Source: Clusia tigrina (taxonomy: Eukaryota > Arthropoda > Insecta > Diptera > Clusiidae). Taken from it: a stretch of 64,000 nucleotides of DNA. The translations under genes and the position numbers were made by a program. This document shows positions 34,340 to 46,014 of the stretch, in pieces. Every line of letters starts with the position of its first letter. Within the stretch, counting starts at the first letter, position 1. Below the pieces are notes generated by a model, which worked only from the letters and a program-made list of their open reading frames with translations, did not search any database and was not told where the DNA came from. The DNA lies in the NCBI GenBank assembly GCA_920105625.2, contig OV050030.1, positions 95,362,652-95,426,651 of the forward strand, in the 5' to 3' direction.

Positions 34340-34760
34340 TGTTGTGAGTTAGAATCAAGCTACCTACGCGTAGTTGACTCACAGGACCGGCTCCTATTAA
34401 ATTCATTAAGAAAGCACATATTTTTAGGGTGCAAGTATTGTATTGTATATATTTTAGGGTGTTACAGTTCCGCAGTCGAGTCAACGAAGGGCGTTGGAAT
34501 TTAGAATGCACCGTCGAAATTTGTACAGGAAAGTAGACAATTAACAGGTGCGAAACTGGAACACCAGAAAGGTAAATTTTTGTATTGTAATTGTGAATTG
34601 TAGATAGTATATAAGAATTAGTATTTTAAGAATAAAACTGCTTGTTGTTTTAAACCCAAAAAAGGGCAGTGCTTATTTAAGAAAGTGGTTTAGTGTTTTC
34701 AGCGACGCGCCCAGCGAACCGAGACACGACGTCTGCCGATGAGCAGGGACCCCAACATTT
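34340..34760 (+). repeat. Element X 5' LTR
   Basis: TGTTGTGAGTTAGAATCAAGC at the start and CCCCAACA near the end (about 34757). TATATAAGAATTAG and AATAAA signals at about 34610-34640. Clearly related to LTR-C over its first 130 bp and around the TATA/AATAAA region, diverged elsewhere. Confidence 0.7.
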
Positions 34761-34780
34761 TGGCGCAGCCGATCTAAAGG
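34759..34780 (+). other. Element X primer binding site
   Basis: TTTGGCGCAGCCGATCT directly after the LTR; TGGCGCAG is the start of the Ser-tRNA-type primer site used by many insect Gypsy elements. Assignment by similarity only. Confidence 0.5.
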
Positions 34781-35772
34781 ACCTACAGGAGGAATCCCAG
34801 GGCAAGGAACCCTGTAGCAGGGAAGCATCCTGCAACAAATTCAAAGAGGAGATGTCTTCGAATGCAATAATGGTGAGTATGCTTAGATTAGGAGATTTTA
34901 GTATTTAAGTGAATTTTGTCGACGATTCTTCGGTGGCCGTGTGGGCGCTTTTGCGCCGGTCATGCAGAAGATGCAACATCGGGGCTGAATAGCCGCTGCG
35001 GTTAGGTGACACTAGGTTGATTCGCAAAAATTGTTAATGGTCAGGTTGTATAGGTTTGTTTCTTTGAGATTAGGCTCATATTTTTACTTACTTCTTCTTT
35101 CAGCATTCTCGGGGGGGGTGTGAAACGTGTGAAAATGAGTCTAGAGGAAACAAATTTCCTCGCGGCTTACTAACCCCTATAGTATTGCGAACTTGTGCAT
35201 ACCGGTTTCTTTGGTTCGGAAATAAAGTGCCACGGTATAGGGTTCATGCATTCATAAGAGGGGATGGTGTTCTTCATGCTCGTGTCGTGGGATTAGAGTT
35301 TGATTCTCTTGTCCATGTAAAGTACTTGAATGAAGTTAGGTTCACTTTTTGGGGGCGTTTGCGAGTATTCGATAGGCAGCGTGTTTCGCGTCTTTTTTAT
35401 GGATTTTTGGGAGTATTAAAGATGGTGAGAGGGTAGTAATAATAAAGATGGTGAGAGGGAGTATCTGTGAGGAAGTCAAGGAACAATTTGCACTGATGGA
35501 AGGACTTAATGGACGCCGGTAGACAGCGGATATGGCACTTAAGTGATGGAAGATAAGTGAAGAAAGAATATTAAGATAGAATTTACGGAAGAATGTAAGA
35601 TGGAATAAAAGAATTGGGATAAGTTAATAACAAGTTGTAACAATTATTGGGTTTTATTTGTAAATTGTTTTGGTAATGGGGATACGCCTGCTGTTCTGGC
35701 ATTTGGAATATGACGAAGGAAGTGCAAGGATTACTGCTGATGCAGGAGTAAATTGGAGAAGCGATTGAAAAA
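34781..35772 (+). other. Element X leader
   Basis: About 1 kb before gag. It contains a good splice donor (ATGGTGAGT, GT at 34873) and an acceptor-like tract (CTTCTTCTTTCAG, ending 35103). An 83-codon frame at 35185-35436 has no recognisable motif and I do not treat it as a gene. Confidence 0.4.
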
Positions 35773-37920
35773 TTGGTCGGTAATTTTAAGAAAGACGGCA
35801 GGTTACGTAAGGACAACGTGTATTACCGCAAGCGAATAACACAGTTGCAAAATCTGGGGAGAGAGTTCAACAATAATCACGGACTATTGTTGCCTCGCGC
35901 AGTTGAGTACGACAAGGAAAAATATTTTGCGGAAAATTACGCAGCCTACATAAATAGTCTGGTCAATGAATTGGCAGATACATTTAGTTCTGAATTAGAG
36001 GAATTAGGACAACAAACTGTGAGTTTGGTTTCACAAGACGAGGAAGTAAGGAACAGATTGAAATCAATGCAGTCAGAGGTGGAGCTGTTTACTGGGAGAA
36101 TAGTTGACCAGTTCGAAGCGAGTACGAGCAGGGAAGAAGCTCAGGAATTGTGGAAGCAGGCGAATGCCGGATGAGCTGTGTCACCATTAGAAGTAGCGGA
36201 TCAAGCCTTAACGGCAATCCAAAGAAGAACAGAAGAAACGTTCTGTTTTCATAAGAAAACAGAAGATTTGATAGCACAAAAAGAGTATCTTGAGAATAAG
36301 GTAAAGGAACTTTCGCAGAGATTGACGGAAACAGAGGAAGCAGCATCGCTGTTGGAAAAGGAGAGTGCGGAATTGAAAAGAGGACGGGCGACCAATAGGG
36401 CCTCACCGAAAAAGGAGAGATCAAAATCAGCATCGGCTTGATTTACACAGACAGTATTGACATTGCCTCCGGAAGTTCGCTGGCCGGAATATTTAACACC
36501 AGAAGGGATAAGCCGCATGGTAAAGCCAAGATTAGTTTTTAGTGAACAAAAGCAGGCGGAATTTGTTAGTTTGGCGCATCTGAAATCGGTGTCGAGCCAT
36601 TTTCTCCGGGAAGTCCGATAAATAATAAAAATCAGGGATAACCGCCAAAAGAGTCAGAAGCAATAACACTGCAGCAAAGTCTCGATACAGTGAACAGTAT
36701 TTCGCATGTACGAGCAAACCGTCGAAGACTAATCAATTTGAATCCGACACTGGTCCAGGACCTCTCAGATCCAGGAGAAGAGAGTTTGGAAACCCCCAAG
36801 CGATTAATAAAGCTAAGTTTTTACCAGCAATTGAGAAAATACAAAGGAGTAAAATAGGCATTGTTGAAGTTGCTTATGAGGTGGAGAAGTTGGTGCCCAT
36901 GTTCTCAGGACTCGAGTTGTATGATCTGAGAACTGAGATCAGGCGCTTCAAAGCAGGTTGTGAGCTAGCACAACAGAGTCTTCCGGAGGCGGACGGGTAA
37001 CACTTAATAAAGTGTATTAGGCAAAGAACCACAGGTGATGCGTTTGATTTGCTGGTGAATAGCTCAGTAAGCACCCTGGCAGAGTTATATGCACTTTTGG
37101 ATCGGGCATATTTAAAACCAAAGTCCTACGACTGTCTCGTACTGGAAACTCATGAATCAAGTCAGAGAACGCAGCTGAGACGGAAGCCAACAGGCAGCTT
37201 CCAGCAAACGATGCAGCATACAAGGCTCAAGTAGAACGGGCTATGATTTCTGTGTTGAAGGCAGGTCTGATAAATACGGACTTAGCTAATTATACTCTTA
37301 CTATCACGCTGAGGAGCATGACAGAGCTAGTGGAAGCGGTCTCTTCCGCTGAAGCAGCAATACAACAGCGAACGACAACAGGTGGAATCTGCTGGACTGA
37401 TGCTCCTGCAGAGGTAGGACCAGTACAGCAGCGAAACACAAGTAGAGTCGGTAGATTGATGGGCCAATTTCCGCAACAAAGAGACAAAAATTCCTGGTTG
37501 AGAGGTTTCAGCCAAGGAAACTCATTTGCTCATTCTGTCATAAGCCAGGGCATACAAGTGATGAATGCGTTACACGCAAAAACACGCCCTACTGTATGGA
37601 GTGCCAAACTTACGGTCATGAGGCAAGTAGATAGTGTCAAGTAGACACTAAAAGGGACAGCAGGGGTAACTTCAGTAGTCCTCGAGTTAATTCAACAGAA
37701 GGAATTAACCAATGAGGAAATCTTTTCAAAACTGGGAGTGTTCAGCAGCGACCAAATTGGAATTCCAGAAGTGAACCAAGGATAAGCAACACCCGACAGG
37801 GGTTGAGATGCTTGCCATGTGGACGAATGGGACATCAGGCAGCGGAATGCACTTATAGACAATCCCAACAAAGGAACCGGGGAAACTTCCAGCGGCCCAG
37901 TCGAGGCCAGTAGACTGGAA
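35773..37920 (+). pseudogene. gag: Element X gag
   Basis: 35773-36174 and 36178-36441 (same frame, one TGA between) form an N-terminal coiled-coil-rich region (Q-K-E-Y-L-E-N-K-V-K-E-L-S-Q-R-L). 36860-37340 holds a capsid-like segment in several frames (M-F-S-G-L-E-L-Y-D-L; F-D-L-L-V-N; A-E-L-Y-A-L-L-D-R-A-Y). Three CCHC knuckles follow: C-S-F-C-H-K-P-G-H-T-S-D-E-C (about 37530), C-M-E-C-Q-T-Y-G-H-E-A-S with a stop before the last Cys (about 37600), and C-L-P-C-G-R-M-G-H-Q-A-A-E-C (about 37810). Several frameshifts. Confidence 0.7.
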
Positions 37921-38089
37921 AGCCAAAAGAAAGCAAGTAATAATTAGGCCGGAAGGATGTGTGAGTAATAATGTAGAAACTACAGTCCAGGCGAAGGTGG
38001 AGCAAGAGGCTCTCCAATATCACGAAGAGTTAGGAAGTGGATACACGTCCATGTTGGGAACAAAGGACATTGCTTCGTTATGAGCAGGA

Positions 38090-39788
38090 TAAGTGATGCC
38101 TTCATCGAGATACCCTGCAAGGAAGCAGCTAGTGCATTTGGTAGATTCAGGGGCGGACACCAGCCTCGTAAAATCTAGTGTTTTACGGAAAGAGCTAGAT
38201 ATTAATCAAATGGACGTAAGAATGCTTAACGGAGCATTTGGAGGGTGCATCAGGACATTGGGGTAGCTCAGAATAGGACTCAGTGAAGCTAAGGGCATGA
38301 GTTTTAGAGTGCACGCAGTGGAAGTGGATAAGAAAGGTATCCCGGCTGATGGGATAATTGGCCGCGATTATCTTTGGGGCCGCACCATACTGGATGCGCT
38401 CGAGAAGCAGTTATCATTTTATGATGGTAATAAGAATAGAATCCTCACTCTTCCATTAAAGTCATGGCAGGAAGGAACCGTGAGGAAGGTTAAGAATTGT
38501 ATGCAGGTTTTAAACGCAAGGTCAACCAGAGTAGTTACTATGCATGTAAATACGAGACTTATTACTGTTGTTTTGCACAAGCAGCAGCTAGCGGATGGCG
38601 TATATATGGGAGAAACCATAACGCACGTTGACATGGGTAAGGTGTACGCTTGCGTACTCAACGCCTCAGAAAAGGACTACCTGATGCATGAAGATTTTAG
38701 GCCTAAGTTCACTAGCTATGATAATTTTAAGGAACTGAATTATAGATCTGTAAATCGGATTAAACATGTAGATATAAGGGAAAGAATGGGGATAGTGCTA
38801 GAATCACCGAAGTTAGACCCAAGCGCAAATTCAGAAGAAAAGGCATCAATAGAAGCCATTTGTAAGTCATTCCATGACATATTTTTGCTGGAAGGAGACC
38901 AGTTGACAAATACACCAGAGGTAGAGCATGAAATACCTACTAGAGTGGATCAAGCACCAATTAACCAGAAACAGTACAGATTGCCGCAAGCTCACAAAGA
39001 TTAGGTAAATAGGCAAGTGGAAGAAATGTTAAAAGATAACATAATTCAACCGAGTATCTCGCATTGGAATTCACCAATAATTTTGGTACCAAAGAAGGGA
39101 GGTGCTCAGGGTCAGAAGAAGTGGAGAATGGTCGTCGATTTTAGGAAATTGAACGACGCCACTATCAAGCAAGTGTTCCCGATGCCAAGGATAGAAGAAA
39201 TTCTGGATCAATTGGGGCATAGTAGATATTTTTCTACGCTTGATTTAGCGAGTGGCTACCACCAAGTTCTGGTGAATACCCAAGATAAGCAGAGAACCGC
39301 GGTCAGCACCGGTTTAGGGCATTATGAGTTTAATAGAATGCCGTTTGGATTAACAGGAGCACCGGCTACCTTCCAACGGCTAATGAACCATGTGCTAACA
39401 GGCTTACAAGGGTTAGATTGTTTTGTGTATCTGGATGATATTGTAGATTATGGGAAGAACTTGCAGCAGCATTCGCAACGCTTGTGCAAGGAGCTCCAGA
39501 AATTACGAGAACACAATTTGAAATTGAACACGGAGAAGTGTCAATTTTTGCGAAGAGAGGTGGTTTATTTAGGCCATCGTTGCTCAGAGGCAGGAGCACT
39601 GCCTGACCCGCAGAAGGTGGAAGGCGTTTAAAATTTAGCGGTTCCAAGAAATAGAAAGGAAGTGCAAGCATTCCTAGGACTAGTGAACTATTATAGAAAG
39701 TTCGTAGAAGGACTAGCCGGAATTGCGTTGCCAGTGAATAAGTTGCTACGAAAAGAGGCAAAGTTCGATTGGACAGAGAGTTGTCAAC
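38090..39788 (+). pseudogene. pol: Element X pol: protease and reverse transcriptase
   Basis: One frame throughout, with in-frame stops at about 38264 (TAG), 39002 (TAG) and 39629 (TAA). Protease: L-V-D-S-G-A-D-T-S near 38140 and G-I-I-G-R-D-Y-L near 38355. RT: P-K-K-G-G-A-Q-G-Q-K-K-W-R-M-V-V-D-F-R-K-L-N, F-S-T-L-D-L-A-S-G-Y-H-Q-V, F-G-L-T-G-A-P-A-T-F-Q-R and the intact catalytic F-V-Y-L-D-D-I-V. Thumb: F-L-G-L-V-N-Y-Y-R-K-F. It ends at F-D-W-T-E-S-C-Q-Q where a (TA) tract replaces RNase H. Confidence 0.85.
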
Positions 39789-39789
39789 A

Positions 39790-39880
<91 letters not shown>
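39789..39880. repeat. (TA)n tract at the element X breakpoint
   Basis: Alternating TA with one TTTA interruption, then T-rich DNA leading into inverted T. Confidence 0.95.
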
Positions 39881-39881
<1 letters not shown>

Positions 39882-39901
39882 TTTTTTTTATTTTTTTTAT
39901 T

Positions 39902-40418
39902 TTGCCAACGGAACGACCTGTCGTATTTAACACTTTTTATTTTGAAATTTATTCAACTTACACGCAGAGCGAAAATAATTCATACCGCACTACTATAGCT
40001 TTATAATCTCATAAAGCATACGAATTAGGAACTGGTCAGAGATTTATCAACTAATCCATTCACTGGAGTTCTAGCGAACCCTAGTAATTATTGGGACTGT
40101 GGGAAAATTCTATATTGCAACACTTTGAACAACTCTATTGGATCGAATGTAATTATCCAGAACTAACAACATGACTAAATTCATCAGATGGACTAAAATT
40201 TAAAGATATTCCATTTCTATGAGGTTTCTGGACCAAATTTTCATGTATATTCTTCTGGAGATCCAAATTCACATAAAACGTCGAAAGGTTTTATAAAAGT
40301 AATCGCTTGGTTCTACAGCTTCTGTGGAAAAACTTCAAAATTAAAGAAAAGAATTTGGTGAAAAAATTGTGGGAAAAAAATTGTTAAGATGAAATCGAAG
40401 GTGCCGCGCTGGGTCATT
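39902..40418 (-). repeat. T module, copy 2 (inverted)
   Basis: Reverse complement of T: begins TGCCAACGGAACGACCTG and ends GTGCCGCGCTGGGTCATT. Short internal deletions relative to copy 4 (around 40275-40320). It passes directly into jockey sequence at 40416, sharing ATT at the joint. Confidence 0.8.
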
Positions 40419-41314
40419 ACATTTGCCTCACACCTTATTGGGGTCTTCAAGCCGTTTCCACCAATTTCACAGCAAGAGGAAAAGGAGGTATTTAATGTTC
40501 TTAATAGTCCAGGACAATTACAGTTACCTAACACGCCCTTTACAAAAAAGGAAATAAATAACGCTGTGCACAAGACACTAAATGTGAAAAAGGCACCGGG
40601 CTATGACCTGATAACAGGTAAAATATTGGTGGAATTTCCTAATAAAGGAATAATATACCGTACCTATCTCTTCAATGCAATAATTATATCTGGATATTTT
40701 CCGCGTCAATGGAAAGTGGCCGAAATTATTGTCATCTCTAAACCCGGGAAGCCCTTGGAGGAAGTCACTTCTTATAGACCAATTAGCCTTTTGCCAATTG
40801 TTTCTAAAATGTTTGAATAGCTCTTGTTAAATAAACTGAAACCAATTCTGCTCAAAAAGAAGATAATACGGAATCATCAATTTGGATTTAGGGAACACCA
40901 TTCCACAACATTTACGAAGAAAAAGCAATTTGGAATTAAGCTTACTTCCTTATATTGGCTCTTGGGGTATAAATCCCAGTTATCGCTTGACAATAAACCT
41001 CATATGGACTAAAACCCATATGGACATATGGTATACAGCTATGGGGTTCAGCGGTAAAAACAAATATAAAAATCATTGAGAGATTCCAAACAAAAGTATT
41101 ACGCATGATAGTAAAGGCTCGATGGTTCGTCAGGAATGATATAATACGTCACATTCCTACTGCCGATGAGAAAATATCAAGATACAGCATTAAATACCTG
41201 GAACGACTAAGTATGCATCCTAATATGCTAGCTTCAAATCTTCTGGACAGGCTCAACACGACGACTGAAGCGAGCAACACCACTCAATTTATGATAATAA
41301 ATGTCTAATGCAAT

Positions 41315-43497
41315 TATTATTATTATTATTAACAGGCTAAAAGAACACCGCGACCTAAAAGATCTATTGTGCAGCCTCGTACCCAACTAAAACAGTCCTA
41401 GACAGTTTATAAATCTCGTAACTGCTGTGGGCTAAATTTTAACTAGGTGATTTGGAGATATGAACCCACTGCCTAGGTAATTATGTCTGCGTCTTGCCAC
41501 CGCTGGGCAAGTGCATAGAATGTGTTCTGCCGTTTCCTGCTCCTCTTGACAGAGTCGACAGGAATCGTCTTCTACCACGCCTATTTTTTCAGATGGTAAT
41601 TTGGTCTACAGTGTCCTGTTAAAAGTTCAGTGTAGAGTTTGATGTCGTTTCTGCTGAGGTTAAAAGAAGCATCTATCCTGATGTGTTCAGGATCAATGAG
41701 TAGTCTCGACTGCCGCATGCCTTTTTGGGCTCTCCAGTAGTTTAGCAGACCTCGTTTTTCCTGTTCGCACAACAAGTTATTTGTGAAGCTACTGTTTACC
41801 CCACAGAAGGGTTCTGGGCCTATAAAGGCAGTGTCTGCACAATCTGCCATTTCGTTGTCCACATGTCCCTCGTGTCCCGGTACCCACATTAGCGTAACAG
41901 AGTTTCTCGCTGCTAGGGTATTGAGAAGTTTACAGCATTTCCAGACCAGCTTTGATTGGAATGAGAAGTTTATTAATGATTTTAGAGCTGCCTGAGAGTG
42001 GCTATCTGAGAGTATGCATATTTTGGTGTTGCGTGTACCCCTGCGTAGACATTCCCTAGCACATAACTCTAAAGCGTGGACCTCCGCCAGAAAAATGGAA
42101 GCTGTTTTCCTGCACTGCCATCTTCCATTTTGGACCCATCTGTATACCACAACTGTGAGTCCTGTTTTATTATTATTTCCTTATTTCTCCAAGCTGAACG
42201 GTCACTGATGACCACTTTGAATTGCTTTGAGAAGTCTAATTTTCTGTCCATTTTGTCGAAAACCATGAGGCACGGAGAATTCCAGACAGTGTCCAGAATC
42301 TTTGCGTGCCCCGAAAGGTTGCCTTCTTTAAGATGGGCTAGATTAGGTAGCCTTAGGGCCGCGCTGGTCGCCATCCTTTTAACTACAAGGTGTAGAGGAG
42401 TCAGTCCAGTGATCACTCCCAAAGCTAGTGTGGGGCACGTTCTCATTGCTCCCGTCACACTCAAACAGGCTATACGGTGAAGCTTTGTTAAGAGTCATCT
42501 GAGCTCTTGTTTGGTTTACTTTTGGCCACCATACCAACGACGCGTAAGTAATTATTGGTACTATTATTGTTTTATATGACCACGCCATCATTTTTGGCCG
42601 TAGTCCCCATGTTTTACCGTACAACCTCTGGCAAGCATAGGTTGTTCTTAAGGCTTTACTAGTTATGTATGATAAGTGGTTTTTCCAAGTTAGAGTTTTG
42701 TCTAGGATTACTCCCCGATATTTCATTTCATTGGACATTGTTAAGTTTGTGGTCCCTAAACTTAAGGTCCCCAGATTCAGTTTCCTTCTTTTGGTGAAGG
42801 GTACCACGTTTGTTTTATTCGGATTTATCGATAGGCCTTTCTCCTGACAACAGTTTTGAGTGATGTCAAGAGCTAGTTGCATGCGATCTGTTATGGTAGA
42901 GTCAAACTTGCCTCTGACCATAATTACCAAATCATCCGCAAAGCCCTGAACTTCGTATCCGAGGTCATTGAGAGTTTGTAAGAGCTCGTCGATAACCAAT
43001 AACCATAGGAGTGGCGATAGGACGCCCCCCTGGGGACATCCTTTGGTTGACCTGACAATTTGCTTTGCTGTCCCTGTTTCAAAGATTGTCGTTCTGTTTT
43101 TCAGCATATTGAGAACCCATGTTATGATCAGTCTTTGTATACCTTTCCTGTTCATCCCCTCCTCAATTGATCTGAAAGTAGCATTGTCAAAAGCCCCCGC
43201 AATGTCAACCGATGTACAGAGAGCTATTTCTTTACCCTCAAACGCCTTTTCAATTTTGCTCGTTAAGCTATGTATGGCTGTGTCAGTCGATTTGCCTGAT
43301 TGGTAAGCGTATTGTTCAATATGAAGAGGAGAATCTTTAAGATAAGTTTCCCTGATATATTGGTCCAGAATTTTTTCCATAACTTTTAGCAGGAATGACG
43401 TTAGGCTAATGGGCCGATAGGCTTTTGGCGTGTGGTCCGCCTTTTTGCCTGCTTTCGGTATGAAATTCACCCTAGCCCCACGGGTGAAAGCCACCCA
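41315..43497 (-). mobile_element. LINE H, copy 2
   Basis: Same structure as copy 1, with a private deletion of about 78 bases in RNase H near 42105 (the frame jumps from D-G-S-A-G to K-Q-L-P-F), which removes the region before Q-A-E-V-H-A-L. The 58-bp duplications differ from each other by two bases, as in copy 1. Confidence 0.85.
41581..42464 (-). pseudogene. LINE H RNase H, copy 2 (internally deleted)
   Basis: 42464-42069: connection region and first RNase H strand with W-Y-T-D-G-S. 42150-41581, in another frame: A-E-V-H-A-L, L-S-D-S-H-S-Q, W-V-P-G-H-E-G-H. The internal deletion links the two. Confidence 0.8.
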
Positions 43498-43524
43498 CAC
43501 GATGACTGAAGCGAGCAACACCAC
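42379..43524 (-). pseudogene. LINE H reverse transcriptase, copy 2
   Basis: Full RT core as in copy 1 (C-P-Q-G-G-V-L-S-P-L-L, G-F-A-D-D-L-V-I). One notable substitution: Q-N-C-C-Q-E-K where copies 1 and 3 have Q-N-W-C-Q-E-K. The connection region is in another frame (42464-42069). Confidence 0.85.
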
Positions 43525-43734
43525 TCAATTTATGATAATAAATTTCTAATGCAATAGTTCTGAACTAACCTTATGGGAGATTAGAAGTGGCTCCTCTTCC
43601 TCATGTTGTTTTAAATAACTATTTAAAAAAATAACTTTATGTATTTATCTATGTAGTTGTTTAATATTGTTATTTAATTTGATTATTACCCCAAGGGGTA
43701 GAATGCAAATAAAACTGGAGATTTAAAAAAAAAA

Positions 43735-44630
43735 TAAATTTTAATATTTCTCTCCGTAGAGAAATCGAGTCTGTGGTAGATGAAATATTCGAATATTGCC
43801 GTCAAAATAGTTTTGAAGGACGCTTTTGGGTTTTGTGATTATTGCATCAACATTTAAATAATTTATTTTTCTTTTTCTTCCCTTTTCACAGAGTGGAATT
43901 ACAATTTTCTTAAACTAATTTCGGTATATGTCTATGAATATTTTTATTAAGCGATACCAAACAAAAAATAAAGTGTTTAAAATGTATGTCATCATCTTTA
44001 AATTATCTCACATCCGTGTAATTAATTAAATAATTAATAATAATAATAGTTAAAATGAAATCAAAGAGATTTATTTTCCTTTTTAAATAATAATTTTGTT
44101 AATTTTATTGTGTGTGGAACACGCTATACACTACACCTTGGAGGAAAGCATCAGGATGAATATTGTTTCCAATACGTGTTGAATATGTTCGTGCAATTTT
44201 GGTCATGTTTAAATCTTTGCCTAATATTACCACATTTCCAATGTGGATATAATATTTTGAATTTTCAAGTGGTTTTATTTTAAAATAAAAATATTTATAA
44301 CAGAATTTAATAAGTGGTATTTTATTAATTTTTATTGTTCAAAACAAAAATTATCACTTTTTCATACAATTACTTTTTGTATAAAATATACTCTATTTGC
44401 GATCTCCTTGATGTCATCATCCGTTAAAGTGTTGAATTTGTCAGGTAAAAACAGCACGTTATCGGGAAGATGCAACACTAATTTTACTCCGCACAGTGTC
44501 TCTACCCGACTAATTCATTATTATTTTTAAATTAGCATCCTTTGGAAAGTTCCTTAACATCAGTATGAGTTTCTTATATCCCTTTTTAGCCGCGATATTG
44601 TTGAGTGTCTTTAAAGTTTCCATTTCTTTT
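43735..44630 (-). pseudogene. U module, copy 2
   Basis: Direct copy of 31852-32745 with scattered substitutions. See the right-arm copy for the frames. Confidence 0.4.
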
Positions 44631-44720
44631 CTGTTTCAATCGAAATTTATAAGTGTAAATCTTATATCATAAACATGCCTTTTATACAATTTTTCAATCA
44701 ATAATTATTATCCAAATAGT

Positions 44721-44948
44721 ATGCACAACCTGACTCACAATAAATTCTTATCTAAGTTGGTTAACAACCCGTCACTCACCCGTGCGCAGCGACGAAATAC
44801 AGTAGGTCTTACAGCACACAACTTAGCAACTTACCACACAGGGTACAGCGTACAGCATACAATGCTCAGCTACTTACCTGATAAGATATACCAAAATCTA
44901 GCCACAGCGCATACATACAAAGAAAAATGTATTGGTATAAACCAGTGA
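44721..44948 (+). CDS. 75-codon ORF of unknown function, copy 2
   Basis: Predicted protein identical to copy 1 (32838-33065). Intact, with an AATAAA about 15 bases after the stop. No recognised domain. Confidence 0.35.
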   Translation: MHNLTHNKFLSKLVNNPSLTRAQRRNTVGLTAHNLATYHTGYSVQHTMLSYLPDKIYQNLATAHTYKEKCIGINQ

Positions 44949-44970
44949 ATCCTTTATATTTACTAAATAA

Positions 44971-45510
44971 AATGACCCAGCCCGGCACCTTCGATTTCAT
45001 CTTAACAATTTTTTTCCCACAATTTTTTCACCAAATTCTTTTCTTTAATTTTGAAGTTTTTCCACAGAAGCTGTCAACTTGAAGAACCAAGCGATTACTT
45101 TTATAAAACCTTTCGACTTAGAATAAAAAAGTGAAAAGGTTTTATGTGAATTTGGATCTCCATAAGAGTATACATGAAAATTTGGTCCAGAAACCTCATA
45201 GAAATGGAATATCTTTAAATTTTAGTCCATCTGATGAATTTAGTGATGTTAGTTCTGGATATTTACATTCGATCCAATAGAGTTGATCAAAGTGTTGCAA
45301 TATAAAATTTTCCCACAGTCCCAATAATTACTAGGGTTCGCTAGAACTCCAGTGAATGGATTAGTTGATAAATCTCTGACCAGTTTCTAATTCGTATGCT
45401 TTATGAGATTATAAAGCTATAGTAGTGCGGTATGAATTATTTTCGCTCTGCGTGTAAGTTGAATAAATTTCAAAATAAAAAGTGTTAGACAGGTTGTTCC
45501 GTTGGCAAAA
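44971..45510 (+). repeat. T module, copy 3
   Basis: Complete unit from AATGACCCAGCCCGGCACC to CCGTTGGCAAAA. It lacks AATAC of GTTAAATACGACAGG near its end (reads GTTAGACAGG). Confidence 0.75.
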
Positions 45511-45525
45511 TAAAAAAAAATAAAA

Positions 45526-45679
<154 letters not shown>

Positions 45680-45997
45680 AGTTAACGTCACATATATTAA
45701 AAACTCCAAAGTGCATTTCAAAGTTACACGCGCATCCGCTCTGGAAGAATATGCTGACACTGCCTCTACCAGCGATAAAGCAACGGACTCGTGAATACAG
45801 AAAAACAACAACATTCAGCAGCATAATAAAATCCATAGAAAAACAACAAGAACAGCCGGTCGAGTTGCAGTTCATAATTAAGATATAAAATATGTTAAGT
45901 CAGTTCTAAGTTAAGGTGTGAACAATAAAGTCAAACATCGGGGCCTGCTCCGATGTTGTTTTTTAAAAAAATAAAAATAATAATATAAAAATTAACT
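45680..45997 (+). repeat. Element E 5' LTR
   Basis: AGTTAACG at the start and TTAACT at the end (perfect 6-bp inverted ends), 318 bp. AATAAA at 45924-45929 is followed at once by an 8-bp stem hairpin (45934-45941 with 45950-45957, arms AACATCGG/CCGATGTT, loop GGCCTGCT). Confidence 0.9.
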
Positions 45998-46014
45998 GGC
46001 GCCCGAGCAGGGAC
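45997..46014 (+). other. Element E primer binding site (Lys tRNA type)
   Basis: TGGCGCCCGAGCAGGGAC, overlapping the last T of the LTR. It differs at one base from the Lys3-tRNA primer site familiar from lentiviruses (known sequence), so lysine tRNA is the likely primer. Confidence 0.85.

Larger units (their letters stand above)
34340..39788 (+). mobile_element. Element X: Ty3/Gypsy retrotransposon, 3'-truncated
   Basis: 5' LTR, primer site, 1-kb leader, gag with three CCHC knuckles, protease and RT to just past the RT connection region, where it ends at a (TA) tract at 39789. RNase H, integrase and 3' LTR are missing. Pol is held in one frame with three nonsense codons and no shift. It lies between inverted T modules. 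Confidence 0.8.
40416..43734 (+). mobile_element. Jockey-type LINE J, copy 2, interrupted by LINE H
   Basis: Starts inside ORF2 at the equivalent of 28487; the endonuclease is absent. 40416-40820: RT fingers. 40824-41012 and 41105-41308: the same palm-deleted RT and C-terminus as copy 1. Poly(A) at 43724-43734. Duplicated jockey segments at 41257-41314 and 43498-43555 flank H. Confidence 0.8.

Noticed and set aside
35185..35436. 83-codon frame in the element X leader
   Set aside because: No motif, no homologue recognised, lies in a likely untranslated leader.
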